From: a virus | Reading direction: 5' to 3' (one strand) | DNA length: 47,925 nucleotides | Virus record (IMG/VR): IMGVR_UViG_3300034166_000283 | Location: 1-47,925 of that record | In this document: piece after piece, positions 14,565 to 21,698 of the stretch | Numbering within the stretch: the stretch's first letter is position 1 | How the letters are laid out: every line of letters begins with the position of its first letter | The notes under the pieces: generated by a model | What the model saw: only the letters and a program-made list of their open reading frames with translations | Told to the model about the DNA's origin: nothing | The model's database searches: none | Program-made: the position numbers and the translations under genes

Positions 14565-14744
14565 ATGGAAAGTAAATTCATCAAAACATCAGTTGTGTAC
14601 GTATCCAAACTTGGATTCAAGACACCCGCCCTACTCGTTGACATCAAGACCGACAATCGTTGCCTCGGCAACCATCGTGTCAGGATTATCGACGCATACG
14701 GCAAAAGCAAATTCACTCCAATTCGTAACATCCAATTCGTATGA
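14565..14744 (+). CDS. hypothetical protein, 59 aa
   Basis: ATG 14565 to TGA 14742. Beta-rich basic protein beginning MESKFIKTSVVYVSKLGFKT, with paired strands (ALLVDIKTDNR, HRVRIIDAYG). The stop overlaps the next start (ATGA at 14741). Function unknown. Confidence 0.65.
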   Translation: MESKFIKTSVVYVSKLGFKTPALLVDIKTDNRCLGNHRVRIIDAYGKSKFTPIRNIQFV

Positions 14745-14923
14745 CCTACAACCAAGATATGATTATCTACCTACAGCAACGCATCCAAGCGCTGTCTAAC
14801 GAGGTAGAAGAACGAGGCAAGCAGTTGAATAAACTGCAAGAGAGATGCGACTATCTCGAGGCTGAACGTCAACACTTACTTGACCAACTGCTCGATAAGC
14901 CGTACGTGACTACGTTACGTTGA
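14741..14923 (+). CDS. coiled-coil protein, 60 aa
   Basis: Nearly the whole protein (residues 6-50) shows heptads: IIYLQQRIQALSNEVEERGK and LNKLQERCDYLEAERQHLLD. Probably an oligomerising or adaptor peptide. Coupled to the preceding gene by ATGA. Confidence 0.65.
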   Translation: MTYNQDMIIYLQQRIQALSNEVEERGKQLNKLQERCDYLEAERQHLLDQLLDKPYVTTLR

Positions 14924-14949
14924 GTTATCAACACTTGTTTACAAAGCAT

Positions 14950-15085
14950 TGATTGTCTCACTAACGAGCGCTAACTTCGCCCTATCGGCTTTGCCGTAAC
15001 AGACAACACGATAAGCGGCTATGGGGGCTTTGAAGGGCCCCCTCGCCGCCGACTCGGTAAGACGAACGACTACTCGGTAGTATAC
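14950..15085 (+). ncRNA. candidate GC-rich structured RNA
   Basis: This 216-base gap (14924-15139) has no gene but strong + strand helices: TTGTCT/AGACAA (14953-14958, 15001-15006), CGGC-TTT-GCCG (14986-14996), nested GCGGC/GCCGC (15015-15019, 15045-15049) around GGGGGC/GCCCCC (15023-15028, 15037-15042), and CTAC-TCG-GTAG (15070-15080). The nested hairpin has no T tract, so it is not a simple terminator. GC content is well above the flanking genes. Family not recognised. Confidence 0.5.
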
Positions 15086-15139
15086 GAGCGCAATACAGGC
15101 GCAATGTGTCAAATAAACAAATAGTGTAATTAACTGAAA

Positions 15140-15283
15140 ATGAGCACAAAAGAGTTACGAGAGCAGTTTATGCGTATTGCAACTGCTCGTCTAAAGAGCG
15201 ACTATCCGTTCCTGCCTCAACGCATAGCGGTGGCCGCATCAATGTATCGCAGATGGTATGAACGTAAAAACAACACGCAATGA
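15140..15283 (+). CDS. small basic protein, 47 aa
   Basis: MSTKELREQFMRIATARLKS followed by DYPFLPQRIAVAASMYRRWY: an alpha-helical basic protein. Its TGA overlaps the next ATG in an ATGA junction. Function unknown. Confidence 0.6.
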   Translation: MSTKELREQFMRIATARLKSDYPFLPQRIAVAASMYRRWYERKNNTQ

Positions 15284-15519
15284 CAACAGAAGTAGGATAC
15301 CAAGAGTATAGCGTAAAACAGGATTGCCTTCATTTCAACCAACTGCATAATGGAAAACTTAACCACATCAAAAGAAAAGATTGGGCAGTTATTGGACTAT
15401 GCACAATTGATGCATCAATGCATATCGCAATGTATTGTGATGATGTAAAGAGCAGAAAAGGATATTTTGATATTAGAGATGTCAAGATTGCATACGAACT
15501 ATATAAAGACATCAAATAA
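15280..15519 (+). CDS. hypothetical protein, 79 aa
   Basis: Mixed alpha/beta protein (KRKDWAVIGLCTIDASMHIA, then YFDIRDVKIAYELYKDIK). A+T content rises from here to about 16800 compared with the upstream genes, hinting at a separately acquired cassette. Function unknown. Confidence 0.7.
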   Translation: MTTEVGYQEYSVKQDCLHFNQLHNGKLNHIKRKDWAVIGLCTIDASMHIAMYCDDVKSRKGYFDIRDVKIAYELYKDIK

Positions 15520-15532
15520 TTCTAATTGAGCA

Positions 15533-15712
15533 ATGAAAATAGAACTAACAATGACCGAGCTGTTGCTAATCGTTGATATGATTAAGAACGGCACTGAGCA
15601 AGACAACGAGGGGGATGACTTCTACCTGATGCAAGAGTTCCTTGATGGAGATTTGCATCATAAGTGCACCAAATGCAACGCAACGATGGATAAAACCACC
15701 AAAGTGAAATGA
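15533..15712 (+). CDS. hypothetical protein with a CxxC pair, 59 aa
   Basis: ATG 15533 to TGA 15710. Helical acidic N-terminus (MKIELTMTELLLIVDMIKNG) and a C-terminal HHKCTKCNATM, a possible half zinc site. ATGA overlap with the next gene. Function unknown. Confidence 0.65.
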   Translation: MKIELTMTELLLIVDMIKNGTEQDNEGDDFYLMQEFLDGDLHHKCTKCNATMDKTTKVK

Positions 15713-15939
15713 AAACACCGATTCAAGAGTTGATGGATGAGTTCGCAAAAAAAGCGGACTCACTACCAGACACATTAGATGCGAACGTGGCATACTTGGC
15801 ATTCCAAGAATGCTACGATATGGCAAAGTCAATGCTCAAGAAAGAGAAAGAAGTGATTATGGATGCTTATGACTATGGATTTAGTGACGCTAAAAGCAAT
15901 CACGACCATAACAAACGAATACTACAACGAAACCTTTAA
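15709..15939 (+). CDS. hypothetical helical protein, 76 aa
   Basis: Begins MKTPIQELMDEFAKKADSLP and contains KSMLKKEKEVIMDAYDYGFS, a pattern shared with the 70-residue gene at 16377 (helix, then KEMEKEQ...YGD). The two may be distant paralogues. Function unknown. Confidence 0.7.
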   Translation: MKTPIQELMDEFAKKADSLPDTLDANVAYLAFQECYDMAKSMLKKEKEVIMDAYDYGFSDAKSNHDHNKRILQRNL

Positions 15940-15951
15940 TATCAAAGAGAA

Positions 15952-16134
15952 ATGAAAGAATTTGAAATAAATTGGATTTACGCTTATGAAAGAGTGCCAA
16001 GAATAGAAGACAATGGTTCTTCAAGAGTTCTTGTTAATTGGGTTAACTTAAAATTTGACCACCCATTTTTTGGCACTGACATAATAGATTGTGATGAGGA
16101 CTTGGACTCATACACCATCTTCGGAGAACTATAA
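15952..16134 (+). CDS. hypothetical acidic protein, 60 aa
   Basis: MKEFEINWIYAYERVPRIED, then VLVNWVNLKFDHPFFGTDII and an acidic C-terminus ending YTIFGEL. Preceded by the A/G-rich start context AGAGAA typical of this cassette. Function unknown. Confidence 0.65.
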   Translation: MKEFEINWIYAYERVPRIEDNGSSRVLVNWVNLKFDHPFFGTDIIDCDEDLDSYTIFGEL

Positions 16135-16215
16135 GGGGTCGAATTCGACCCAATCAAACCGAGAAGCCTGATGCGGTTAAATGAGGGCAAACAAAACCAA
16201 TTAAATTTTAGAGAG

Positions 16216-16380
16216 ATGACACAAAAACAAATCAAAGACTTTAAGTTAATTGATGTTGATATAAATGACGGTATAACATTTACATTATTGGTAAATAAGA
16301 ACGAAATAGTACAACATCACTTTCAATTAAATGAAATTTCTAAGATATTTGGAGGTAACAACAGCACCAACGAGAAATGA
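16216..16380 (+). CDS. hypothetical protein, 54 aa
   Basis: MTQKQIKDFKLIDVDINDGI opening, likely a small beta fold with a helix (NEISKIFGG). I chose 16216 because it is preceded by AGAGAG; an in-frame ATG at 16171 would add 15 residues. Its TGA overlaps the next ATG in the word ACGAGAAATGAAA. Confidence 0.6.
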   Translation: MTQKQIKDFKLIDVDINDGITFTLLVNKNEIVQHHFQLNEISKIFGGNNSTNEK

Positions 16381-16589
16381 AACAGACAGCAGTAGAGTGG
16401 TTGTATAACAACCTAAAATCTCACTTTGAACACGATGGAGATTTATTGGAATGCGTGCAAATGTCAATGCAGCAAGCCAAAGAAATGGAGAAGGAGCAGA
16501 TGGTTGACTTCGCTTTCAAGTACGGAGACTTGACCACCCGTGAGATTGCAGATGCTTTTGATAAAGAATACAAAAACAACGAGAAATGA
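16377..16589 (+). CDS. hypothetical helical protein, 70 aa
   Basis: MKQTAVEWLYNNLKSHFEHD followed by SMQQAKEMEKEQMVDFAFKY is a pattern common in flavobacterial phage small proteins (from memory). Mostly helical, acidic C-terminus. Coupled on both sides through ACGAGAAATGA junctions. Function unknown. Confidence 0.72.
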   Translation: MKQTAVEWLYNNLKSHFEHDGDLLECVQMSMQQAKEMEKEQMVDFAFKYGDLTTREIADAFDKEYKNNEK

Positions 16590-16798
16590 AAATAACTGAC
16601 GAAATCAAAAACGAAACATTGGTATGGGTTCTTGCATCAATATCTGATGTAGAATTGCAATCACAATGTGATATAGATGAAATCGTAGTAGAACCTCACG
16701 GTAGAAAATCAATGCCATTGTACGCAAGTAAAGATTGGGTAAAGCGACTAACCAAAAAAGAGGTTAGAGAATACTACAAGGAAATTGAAAACCTTTAA
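16586..16798 (+). CDS. hypothetical protein, 70 aa
   Basis: MKITDEIKNETLVWVLASIS, a DIDEIVVEPHGRK middle and helical VREYYKEIENL end. Last gene of the small-gene cassette before a non-coding stretch with two structured elements. Function unknown. Confidence 0.7.
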   Translation: MKITDEIKNETLVWVLASISDVELQSQCDIDEIVVEPHGRKSMPLYASKDWVKRLTKKEVREYYKEIENL

Positions 16799-16809
16799 CA
16801 CAAATAGAA

Positions 16810-16887
16810 ATGAGAACTCCGCCCGCTTATGGCGCATTAGGTTTCAGCAAGCGGCAAGCTACCGCACTGATTAACGGAGTCTTTTTT
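16810..16887 (+). terminator. terminator-like hairpin overlapping a possible 27-aa peptide gene
   Basis: ACTCCG (16816-16821) pairs with CGGAGT (16875-16880), followed by CTTTTTTC, with CCGCTT/AAGCGG inside: a branched intrinsic terminator. The same DNA is open from ATG 16810 to TAA 16891-16893 and would encode MRTPPAYGALGFSKRQATAL plus INGVFFL. The start context AATAGAAATGA resembles neighbouring real starts. The long, GC-rich loop is unusual for a plain terminator. Confidence 0.5.
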
Positions 16888-16909
16888 CTTTAACGCCAAA
16901 TGAAATGAG

Positions 16910-17033
16910 GGAGTGGTGAGTGAAGCTGTAGTTAGCACACCACTGATAAAGGTGACTATACTGAAAAAGGGTTTAGACTAAGTATAGGTGAAATCAGGCT
17001 AACCAGAAACCTTGAGAGACCCGAAGCCACTCC
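16910..17033 (+). ncRNA. candidate pseudoknotted structured RNA, 124 nt
   Basis: Closed by GGAGTGG/CCACTCC (16910-16916, 17027-17033). Inside lie GTTAGC/GCTAAC, CTGAT/ATCAG and CTATACT/AGTATAG, four helices that stack into one long arm ending in a loop containing GGGTTT. That loop can pair with AAACC or GACCC in the 3' strand, giving a pseudoknot. No start codon with a good frame fits. It lies 35 bases before the 156-residue gene and could be a leader element (riboswitch-like) or a free RNA. Family not recognised. Confidence 0.55.
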
Positions 17034-17068
17034 TTCTATTTCATATCCAATAAATCATTTACAACCCT

Positions 17069-17539
17069 ATGAACAACTTTAGTTTCCTTAAGATATACAA
17101 CTCACCGTTCAAGCGGCCACGTATAAACATATACTTCGGTAAGATTGTCGTAGGTACTCCGTACTTCCCCCCTCGCCGCAAGGTCAAGTCTAAGACGAAA
17201 GATGGATGGATTGAGTTCAAACCAAAGTACTTCGGATTTGACTTCGTTGACCTTGGTTGGAAGACCAAATGGAGCGACACCGACTATCGCCACGAGTGGA
17301 ATCCAAGATGGTCGTTCGTGTTCTGGAAGTGGCAGCTTGCCGTCATCTTCTCTTCTCCAGCATTAGACTCTCTCTCTGCCTATTGGGAGGCTTGGCTGTA
17401 CTACAGATACGACACGGTTGGAACGATGGAACAGCGAGTGGCTCAGTGCAAAGAAAAAAACCCGATGAGTTCAACTAGTTATCCAAGCCTCAAACACACG
17501 AATCACTACGATGAAATACTTAAAAATAAGTACCTATGA
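17069..17539 (+). CDS. conserved Bacteroidota-phage protein, 156 aa
   Basis: Contains INIYFGKIVVGTPYFPPRRK, FDFVDLGWKTKWSDTDYRHE and WSFVFWKWQLAVIF, an aromatic-rich pattern I recognise from Bacteroidota phage genomes, with no known role. Soluble, beta-rich, with a Pro/Ser-rich C-terminus. It overlaps the phosphoesterase start by four bases. Confidence 0.8.
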   Translation: MNNFSFLKIYNSPFKRPRINIYFGKIVVGTPYFPPRRKVKSKTKDGWIEFKPKYFGFDFVDLGWKTKWSDTDYRHEWNPRWSFVFWKWQLAVIFSSPALDSLSAYWEAWLYYRYDTVGTMEQRVAQCKEKNPMSSTSYPSLKHTNHYDEILKNKYL

Positions 17540-18288
17540 AAACACTAATCTTAGGGGACACCCACGGACGCACCAACTGGAAGCAAGCGATTGACGCACA
17601 CCAAGACGCAGGGCGTATCATCTTTATGGGTGACTACTTTGATTCGTTTGACATCAGCGGTGTTGAGCAGTTGCACAACTTCAATGAAATCATTCGCTTC
17701 AAGGAGTCCACCGACAAGGAGGTTGTGATGCTCATAGGCAACCACGACCACCACTACCTTGATGTAGGCGAGACCTACAGCGGGTACAAGGCCGCACACA
17801 AGTGGGACTTTCAGGATGCACTGACCAAGAATATGCATCACATTCAGATTGCATACTCGCTTGATGAACTGCTGTTCTCTCACGCAGGTGTAAGCCCTAT
17901 GTGGATGGACAACACGTTTGGGTTGGAGTGGAACGTAGACAACTTGGTTGAACTGCTCAACGATAAGTACAAGCATCAGCCAAATGCATTCAACTTCAGC
18001 CAAGACAGCTTTGACCCATACGGAGACTCACCGAAGCAGGGACCGCTTTGGATACGGCCCCGCTCGCTGATGGGATGCAACAGAGGTGAGAACGGCCTGA
18101 AGAAGATGTTCATTCAGATTGTTGGACACACCCAAGTGAAGAATATCTTCGACAGCATCGTAGCCTGCAACAAGTCTATGGGTGGACGATACTACCTTGT
18201 TGACGCTATGGAATCAGGTGGGTACATCACCTACGAGGACGGAGAGATAACGGCACACGAAATCCATATCTCGCCAAATGTGCAGTAA
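17536..18288 (+). CDS. calcineurin-like metallophosphoesterase, 250 aa
   Basis: All five blocks of the family are present in order: GDTHG (residues 7-11), GDYFDS, GNHDHHY, FSHAG and GHTQ, supplying the Asp, His and Asn ligands of a two-metal site. Phage relatives act as protein or nucleotide phosphatases, or nucleases; the substrate cannot be told from sequence. It begins inside the previous stop (ATGA) and its end overlaps an upstream extension of the next frame. Confidence 0.93.
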   Translation: MKTLILGDTHGRTNWKQAIDAHQDAGRIIFMGDYFDSFDISGVEQLHNFNEIIRFKESTDKEVVMLIGNHDHHYLDVGETYSGYKAAHKWDFQDALTKNMHHIQIAYSLDELLFSHAGVSPMWMDNTFGLEWNVDNLVELLNDKYKHQPNAFNFSQDSFDPYGDSPKQGPLWIRPRSLMGCNRGENGLKKMFIQIVGHTQVKNIFDSIVACNKSMGGRYYLVDAMESGGYITYEDGEITAHEIHISPNVQ

Positions 18289-18322
18289 AAACATAGTTTT
18301 GGCAGATTATACAACACAAAAT

Positions 18323-18634
18323 ATGGCAAAGAGACTAACCAAACAAGAGAAGTGGAACAAGGCAAGTGAAGACCTCATCAACAAGATGTTTGAGATTGCT
18401 GGCCACAACGTAACCTATGACGACATCAAGGGACGAACAGATGATTGGTACACAGACTGGACTATGACCGTTGCTCAGGCAGAGCAGTGGAAAGAGTGGG
18501 GTATGGAGTACCTACAAAAGAATATGAAGTTCACGAAGCACTACGCTGAGCTTGAGATGAGAATGTTTAATGTAATGTATGGACTTAAATACAGTGATTG
18601 GTATGGAACCGAAGAACAAACGCCTACTACTTGA
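18323..18634 (+). CDS. hypothetical protein, 103 aa
   Basis: MAKRLTKQEKWNKASEDLIN start, W/Y-rich middle (DDWYTDWTMTVAQAEQWKEW) and a helical C-terminus. The ATG at 18323 is preferred over 18278, which would overlap the phosphoesterase. Resembles a widespread phage family of unknown role. Confidence 0.7.
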   Translation: MAKRLTKQEKWNKASEDLINKMFEIAGHNVTYDDIKGRTDDWYTDWTMTVAQAEQWKEWGMEYLQKNMKFTKHYAELEMRMFNVMYGLKYSDWYGTEEQTPTT

Positions 18635-18755
18635 GCAATACAAGAAGGCACAATACAACCGCAACGTATGCCTATACAGCCGCCGAGACACGGAGGCTAA
18701 GTATTGGGAGGGATACGTCAATGCACTCAGTCTAATCTTAGAAACACAACAATGA
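18603..18755 (+). CDS. small basic protein, 50 aa
   Basis: ATG 18603, overlapping the previous gene by 32 bases; MEPKNKRLLLEQYKKAQYNR then RRDTEAKYWEGYVNALSLIL. Helical, basic. Its TGA overlaps the next ATG (ATGA at 18752). Confidence 0.65.
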   Translation: MEPKNKRLLLEQYKKAQYNRNVCLYSRRDTEAKYWEGYVNALSLILETQQ

Positions 18756-19057
18756 GCGATTCAAGTGTAGAACTAAAGCTCGTGAAGCTACTAATCATTA
18801 TGCAGGTTCACCTTGAACTGCTTGATGAATTGCAGACAACACCGCTATATCGTCACAATATCAAACGAGCAGTTAATAACCTTATTAAGGACCTCGAGGC
18901 ACAGCTTCACATACTATACAAGAATATGAAGACTGACAACGACATTGAGGACGCATACAATGCGGTTAAGCACGGAGTGGAAGTACTTTTGGCGGCAGAT
19001 ACAGATACGCTATACAACATAGGATATCGACCAACCAACAACGCAACCAAAGAATGA
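18752..19057 (+). CDS. conserved helical phage protein, 101 aa
   Basis: ELKLVKLLIIMQVHLELLDE and TTPLYRHNIKRAVNNLIKDL are well-formed helices; this pattern is common in small proteins of Bacteroidota phages (from memory). Probably a helical bundle. The start at 18752 is set by the ATGA junction. Function unknown. Confidence 0.75.
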   Translation: MSDSSVELKLVKLLIIMQVHLELLDELQTTPLYRHNIKRAVNNLIKDLEAQLHILYKNMKTDNDIEDAYNAVKHGVEVLLAADTDTLYNIGYRPTNNATKE

Positions 19058-19431
19058 AACCATCTGACCACCTCGCGTACTTCGCAGAACACCCGATAAT
19101 TAAAAACAAAAACAATAAAAAGAAGAAAATGGACAGCATCATTGACTTAGAGATGAAGGTCGTAGAGTGGGCACACCGCCGAGACCTAGTGAAGCCTGAG
19201 AACGCCAATCGGCAAATGCTCAAGGTGATGGAGGAAGTAGGTGAGCTCGCATCTGCAATTGCAAAAAACAAAGAGGCGGAGACAATCGATGCTATCGGTG
19301 ATGTACTCGTCACTATCATCATCCTGTCGGCTCAGCTAGAACTCAGTCCGTGGGAGTGTTTAGAGCAAGCCTACGGAGAGATTGCCAATCGTAAAGGTCA
19401 AACAATTAACGGAGTATTCGTAAAGGAATGA
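19054..19431 (+). CDS. MazG-like nucleotide pyrophosphohydrolase
   Basis: The domain begins at an internal ATG (19129): DLEMKVVEWAHRRDLVKPEN, MEEVGELASAIAKNK with the EExxE-type metal site, and IDAIGDVLVTIIILSAQ with the second acidic pair (ExxD-like), the MazG four-helix pattern. Such enzymes hydrolyse NTPs or dNTPs and in phages may tune nucleotide pools or ppGpp. The frame extends upstream to 19054, where an ATGA junction couples it to the previous gene; the added 25 residues are lysine-rich. A 100-residue product from 19129 is equally possible. Confidence 0.85.
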   Translation: MKPSDHLAYFAEHPIIKNKNNKKKKMDSIIDLEMKVVEWAHRRDLVKPENANRQMLKVMEEVGELASAIAKNKEAETIDAIGDVLVTIIILSAQLELSPWECLEQAYGEIANRKGQTINGVFVKE

Positions 19432-19637
19432 AGACACCAATGCAAATGATTGAGGATAAACTCAACGAATCAGATGGACGAGAGTTCTATCGTTGGGCTG
19501 TAATCAATCTACCTATGCTCATAAAGAGAGAGAAGATGTTTATCAATGTAGAGAAGAATCGATTATCAAAGAATAACGATGAGAAAGTCGTAATCAGCGG
19601 TAATTATTCTAGAACAATTTGCATTTCTGATAAATAA
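19428..19637 (+). CDS. hypothetical protein, 69 aa
   Basis: MKTPMQMIEDKLNESDGREF followed by a helical, basic middle (LIKREKMFINVEKNRL). ATGA overlap with mazG. The -33 element of the next promoter lies at its 3' end. Function unknown. Confidence 0.7.
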   Translation: MKTPMQMIEDKLNESDGREFYRWAVINLPMLIKREKMFINVEKNRLSKNNDEKVVISGNYSRTICISDK

Positions 19638-19649
19638 TTTATATTTTTG
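19618..19649 (+). promoter_or_regulatory. Bacteroidota-type promoter before the recombination genes
   Basis: TTTG (19618-19621), 20 bases, TATTTTTG (19642-19649). The predicted start lies about 15-20 bases before the ATG at 19673. It would drive the annealing protein, exonuclease and SSB-like genes up to the terminator at 21337. Confidence 0.7.
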
Positions 19650-19672
19650 TTCAAGTAATTCAATTCAAACCT

Positions 19673-20209
19673 ATGTCTAATTACAAATTCAAGACAACCA
19701 ACATAAAGGGTAAGGACTACGTTGAGGTTAACCAACGCGTGCTTTACTTCCGTAACGAACCTAAGTTCGAAGGTTGGACAATCGAGAACGAGCTCGTCGT
19801 AATCGACAGCGACACTTGCATCGTCAAGTCAACCATCAAGGATACGGCAATGCGTGTCGTCGCAAGCGCCCACGCTCAGGAGGACCGCACATCCTCTATG
19901 ATTAACAAGACATCGTATGTAGAGAACTGCGAAACGTCGGCCGTGGGTCGTGCTCTCGCAATGCTTGGCATCGGTATCGAGACTTCAATCGCATCGTCAA
20001 ACGAGGTCGCTATGGCAATCGCTAAGCAGGACGCTCCCGCATCCGAGACGCAGAAAGTTGAAATTCCTAACAACGATGTGTTTCAGTCAGCGATTGACTT
20101 TATGAAGAAGGACGGAACAGCCGCTGGCCTCGAGAAGATTATTGCCAAGTATGGCTCTAAGTTCTCTGACGGGCAGAAAAATGCTCTGTCTAAGTTCGTT
20201 AAGAAGTAA
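19673..20209 (+). CDS. Erf-like single-strand annealing protein, 178 aa
   Basis: The segment SYVENCETSAVGRALAMLGI followed by ETSIASSNEVAMAI is the signature of the Erf/Sak-type recombinases (ENaeTSAigRALa.lGig..IAS..E). Residues 1-100 make the annealing core; the C-terminal third is a separate helical tail (LEKIIAKYGSKFSDGQKNAL) resembling a small DNA- or partner-binding region. It would pair ssDNA during phage recombination with the exonuclease gene that follows; stop and start overlap (TAATG). Confidence 0.85.
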   Translation: MSNYKFKTTNIKGKDYVEVNQRVLYFRNEPKFEGWTIENELVVIDSDTCIVKSTIKDTAMRVVASAHAQEDRTSSMINKTSYVENCETSAVGRALAMLGIGIETSIASSNEVAMAIAKQDAPASETQKVEIPNNDVFQSAIDFMKKDGTAAGLEKIIAKYGSKFSDGQKNALSKFVKK

Positions 20210-21000
20210 TGGAAATCCAGCTTCTTGACGGAAGTACTTGGCATCGTAGCGACTTGCTCTCTGCGATGGCCGATGACGACTTCTACTATGGGTACTTGGG
20301 GAAGGCAGTTCTGTCTTCCTCGAGTCTCAAGAAGATTAACGACTCACCACGTGAGTACGCACGCTACTTGAAGTATGGAGAGGAAGGCGACACGACGGCT
20401 CTTGTCGCAGGCAACCTTATACATACTCTCTTGTTAGAGCCACACCTCCAAGACAACTTCATACCTGTGGAATGTTCCAATAAGAACACGAACATATGGA
20501 AACAAGCAGTTGCCGATAACGAGGGTACGGGCAAGAAGTTGCTTCTTCAGAAGGACTTCGATAATTGCCACTATGTAGTTGATGCACTGCTCAAGAACAA
20601 GATTGTTCAGGGTGCACTCATCGACGCTGATTACGAACTTCCTGAGATTGGTCTACTCTACGGCGTGCCGTTTCGAGCTAAGGCTGATATCAAGAAGAGG
20701 GGTCAAAAGTATATCTATGACCTTAAGACAACATCAAACATCGATGACTTTTACCACAGCGCACGCAAGTATGGTTATGCCGCACAAGCATACATCTACT
20801 GCACTCTGTTTGATGTTCCGTTTGAGAACTTTAAGTTTATCGTTGTAGATAAGAATAAGAAAGACATCGGCGTTTTTTCCGTGTCGGAGACTTTCTTTAT
20901 GTTAGGCAAGCGGTTGGTAGAGCAAGGTGTATCTGATTACATCAAGTTCTTTATCGACGGTGAGGACCTAAACCAATATGTGATTTACGGAGAACTTTAA
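20209..21000 (+). CDS. PD-(D/E)XK exonuclease (RecE/YqaJ-like), 263 aa
   Basis: VLSSSSLKKINDSPREYARY near residue 35 is the N-terminal motif of RecE/PDDEXK exonucleases. The active site reads FRAKADIKKRGQKYIYDLKTT (about 155-175), with D and DxK spaced as in this superfamily, and YGYAAQAYIYC gives the usual QxxxY after it. It would resect 5' ends to expose ssDNA for the Erf-like partner immediately upstream. Ends with a YVIYGEL tail. Confidence 0.88.
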   Translation: MEIQLLDGSTWHRSDLLSAMADDDFYYGYLGKAVLSSSSLKKINDSPREYARYLKYGEEGDTTALVAGNLIHTLLLEPHLQDNFIPVECSNKNTNIWKQAVADNEGTGKKLLLQKDFDNCHYVVDALLKNKIVQGALIDADYELPEIGLLYGVPFRAKADIKKRGQKYIYDLKTTSNIDDFYHSARKYGYAAQAYIYCTLFDVPFENFKFIVVDKNKKDIGVFSVSETFFMLGKRLVEQGVSDYIKFFIDGEDLNQYVIYGEL

Positions 21001-21011
21001 TTCAATTAGTT

Positions 21012-21299
21012 ATGTCAGACAAGACAAAACCCAACTACTTCGGTAGCACTTGGTACAACGAGTACAAAGGAGAATTCAATGGTTACACTCTCTACCTAAC
21101 TGCGGCCGAGCTTCAAGAGGCTGCTCGTTACATCAACGAGGAAAGCGGTAAGGTTAAGATTTTAATCAAGCAAGGTCGCGACCCCAAGAAGCCTTACAGC
21201 GTTATCGAGTCTCCTCAGGAGACCGCAATGCGCCGTCAGAACGCTCAGGCGGCTTCCAACGCTAAACCTACTCCATCACTGAACGACTTGCCGTTCTAA
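21012..21299 (+). CDS. SSB-like small protein with acidic/hydrophobic tip, 95 aa
   Basis: The last residues SLNDLPF match the C-terminal tip of bacterial SSBs (DDxPF), which recruits replication and repair proteins. The body (YNEYKGEFNGYTLYLTAAEL, GKVKILIKQGRDPKKPYSVI) looks beta-rich but I cannot confirm an OB fold. Context after the annealing protein and exonuclease supports an ssDNA-related role. Confidence 0.72.
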   Translation: MSDKTKPNYFGSTWYNEYKGEFNGYTLYLTAAELQEAARYINEESGKVKILIKQGRDPKKPYSVIESPQETAMRRQNAQAASNAKPTPSLNDLPF

Positions 21300-21698
21300 A
21301 TGGAAAAGGCAATCGCGGCACTGCTGTGCTTCGAGTGGGGGCTCGGATTCTTAGAGTCCGGCCCCCTTTTCTTTAAGCACACAACGAGAAACGACGGCCC
21401 AACTCAGACTCAGATAATCTTCGCTAAGATTAGCGACGGTAAGTTTGAGCTAGATGTCAAGCCTGTAGAATATGTAGCTAAGCACTCCGTGGTTGTCATC
21501 CCCGAAAAGAACGGCAACAACGTGGTTCTTGTTGATTCATCCAAGCTGTATGCGGCATTAGACGGATTCTTTGTCGATGCCTCAGCTCTTGGTGAAATGA
21601 TTATGTGGAAAACCGAAATGAGATTTAGCGATGCATCCGATTTATTTTCTAGAGATAGAGGTGTCCTTCAAGAAGGGGAAGCTCAATCAGAGTCGTAA
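21300..21698 (+). CDS. hypothetical protein, 132 aa, with terminator inside its 5' end
   Basis: The frame starts one base after the SSB-like stop and codes a plausible soluble protein (KISDGKFELDVKPVEYVAKH, VVVIPEKNGNNVVLVDSSKL). However, a strong terminator (21337-21373) lies within its first 25 codons, and no in-frame ATG follows until 21598. Either it is read only by read-through or coupled translation, or the 5' part is not coding. Overlaps the next gene by 68 bases. Confidence 0.5.
   Translation: MEKAIAALLCFEWGLGFLESGPLFFKHTTRNDGPTQTQIIFAKISDGKFELDVKPVEYVAKHSVVVIPEKNGNNVVLVDSSKLYAALDGFFVDASALGEMIMWKTEMRFSDASDLFSRDRGVLQEGEAQSES
21337..21373 (+). terminator. intrinsic terminator after the recombination genes
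   Basis: GGGGGC (21337-21342), CGGA, a 9-base loop, TCCG, GCCCCC (21361-21366), then TTTTCTTT. About ten GC-rich pairs and a T tract; one of the strongest terminators in the window. Confidence 0.75.
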
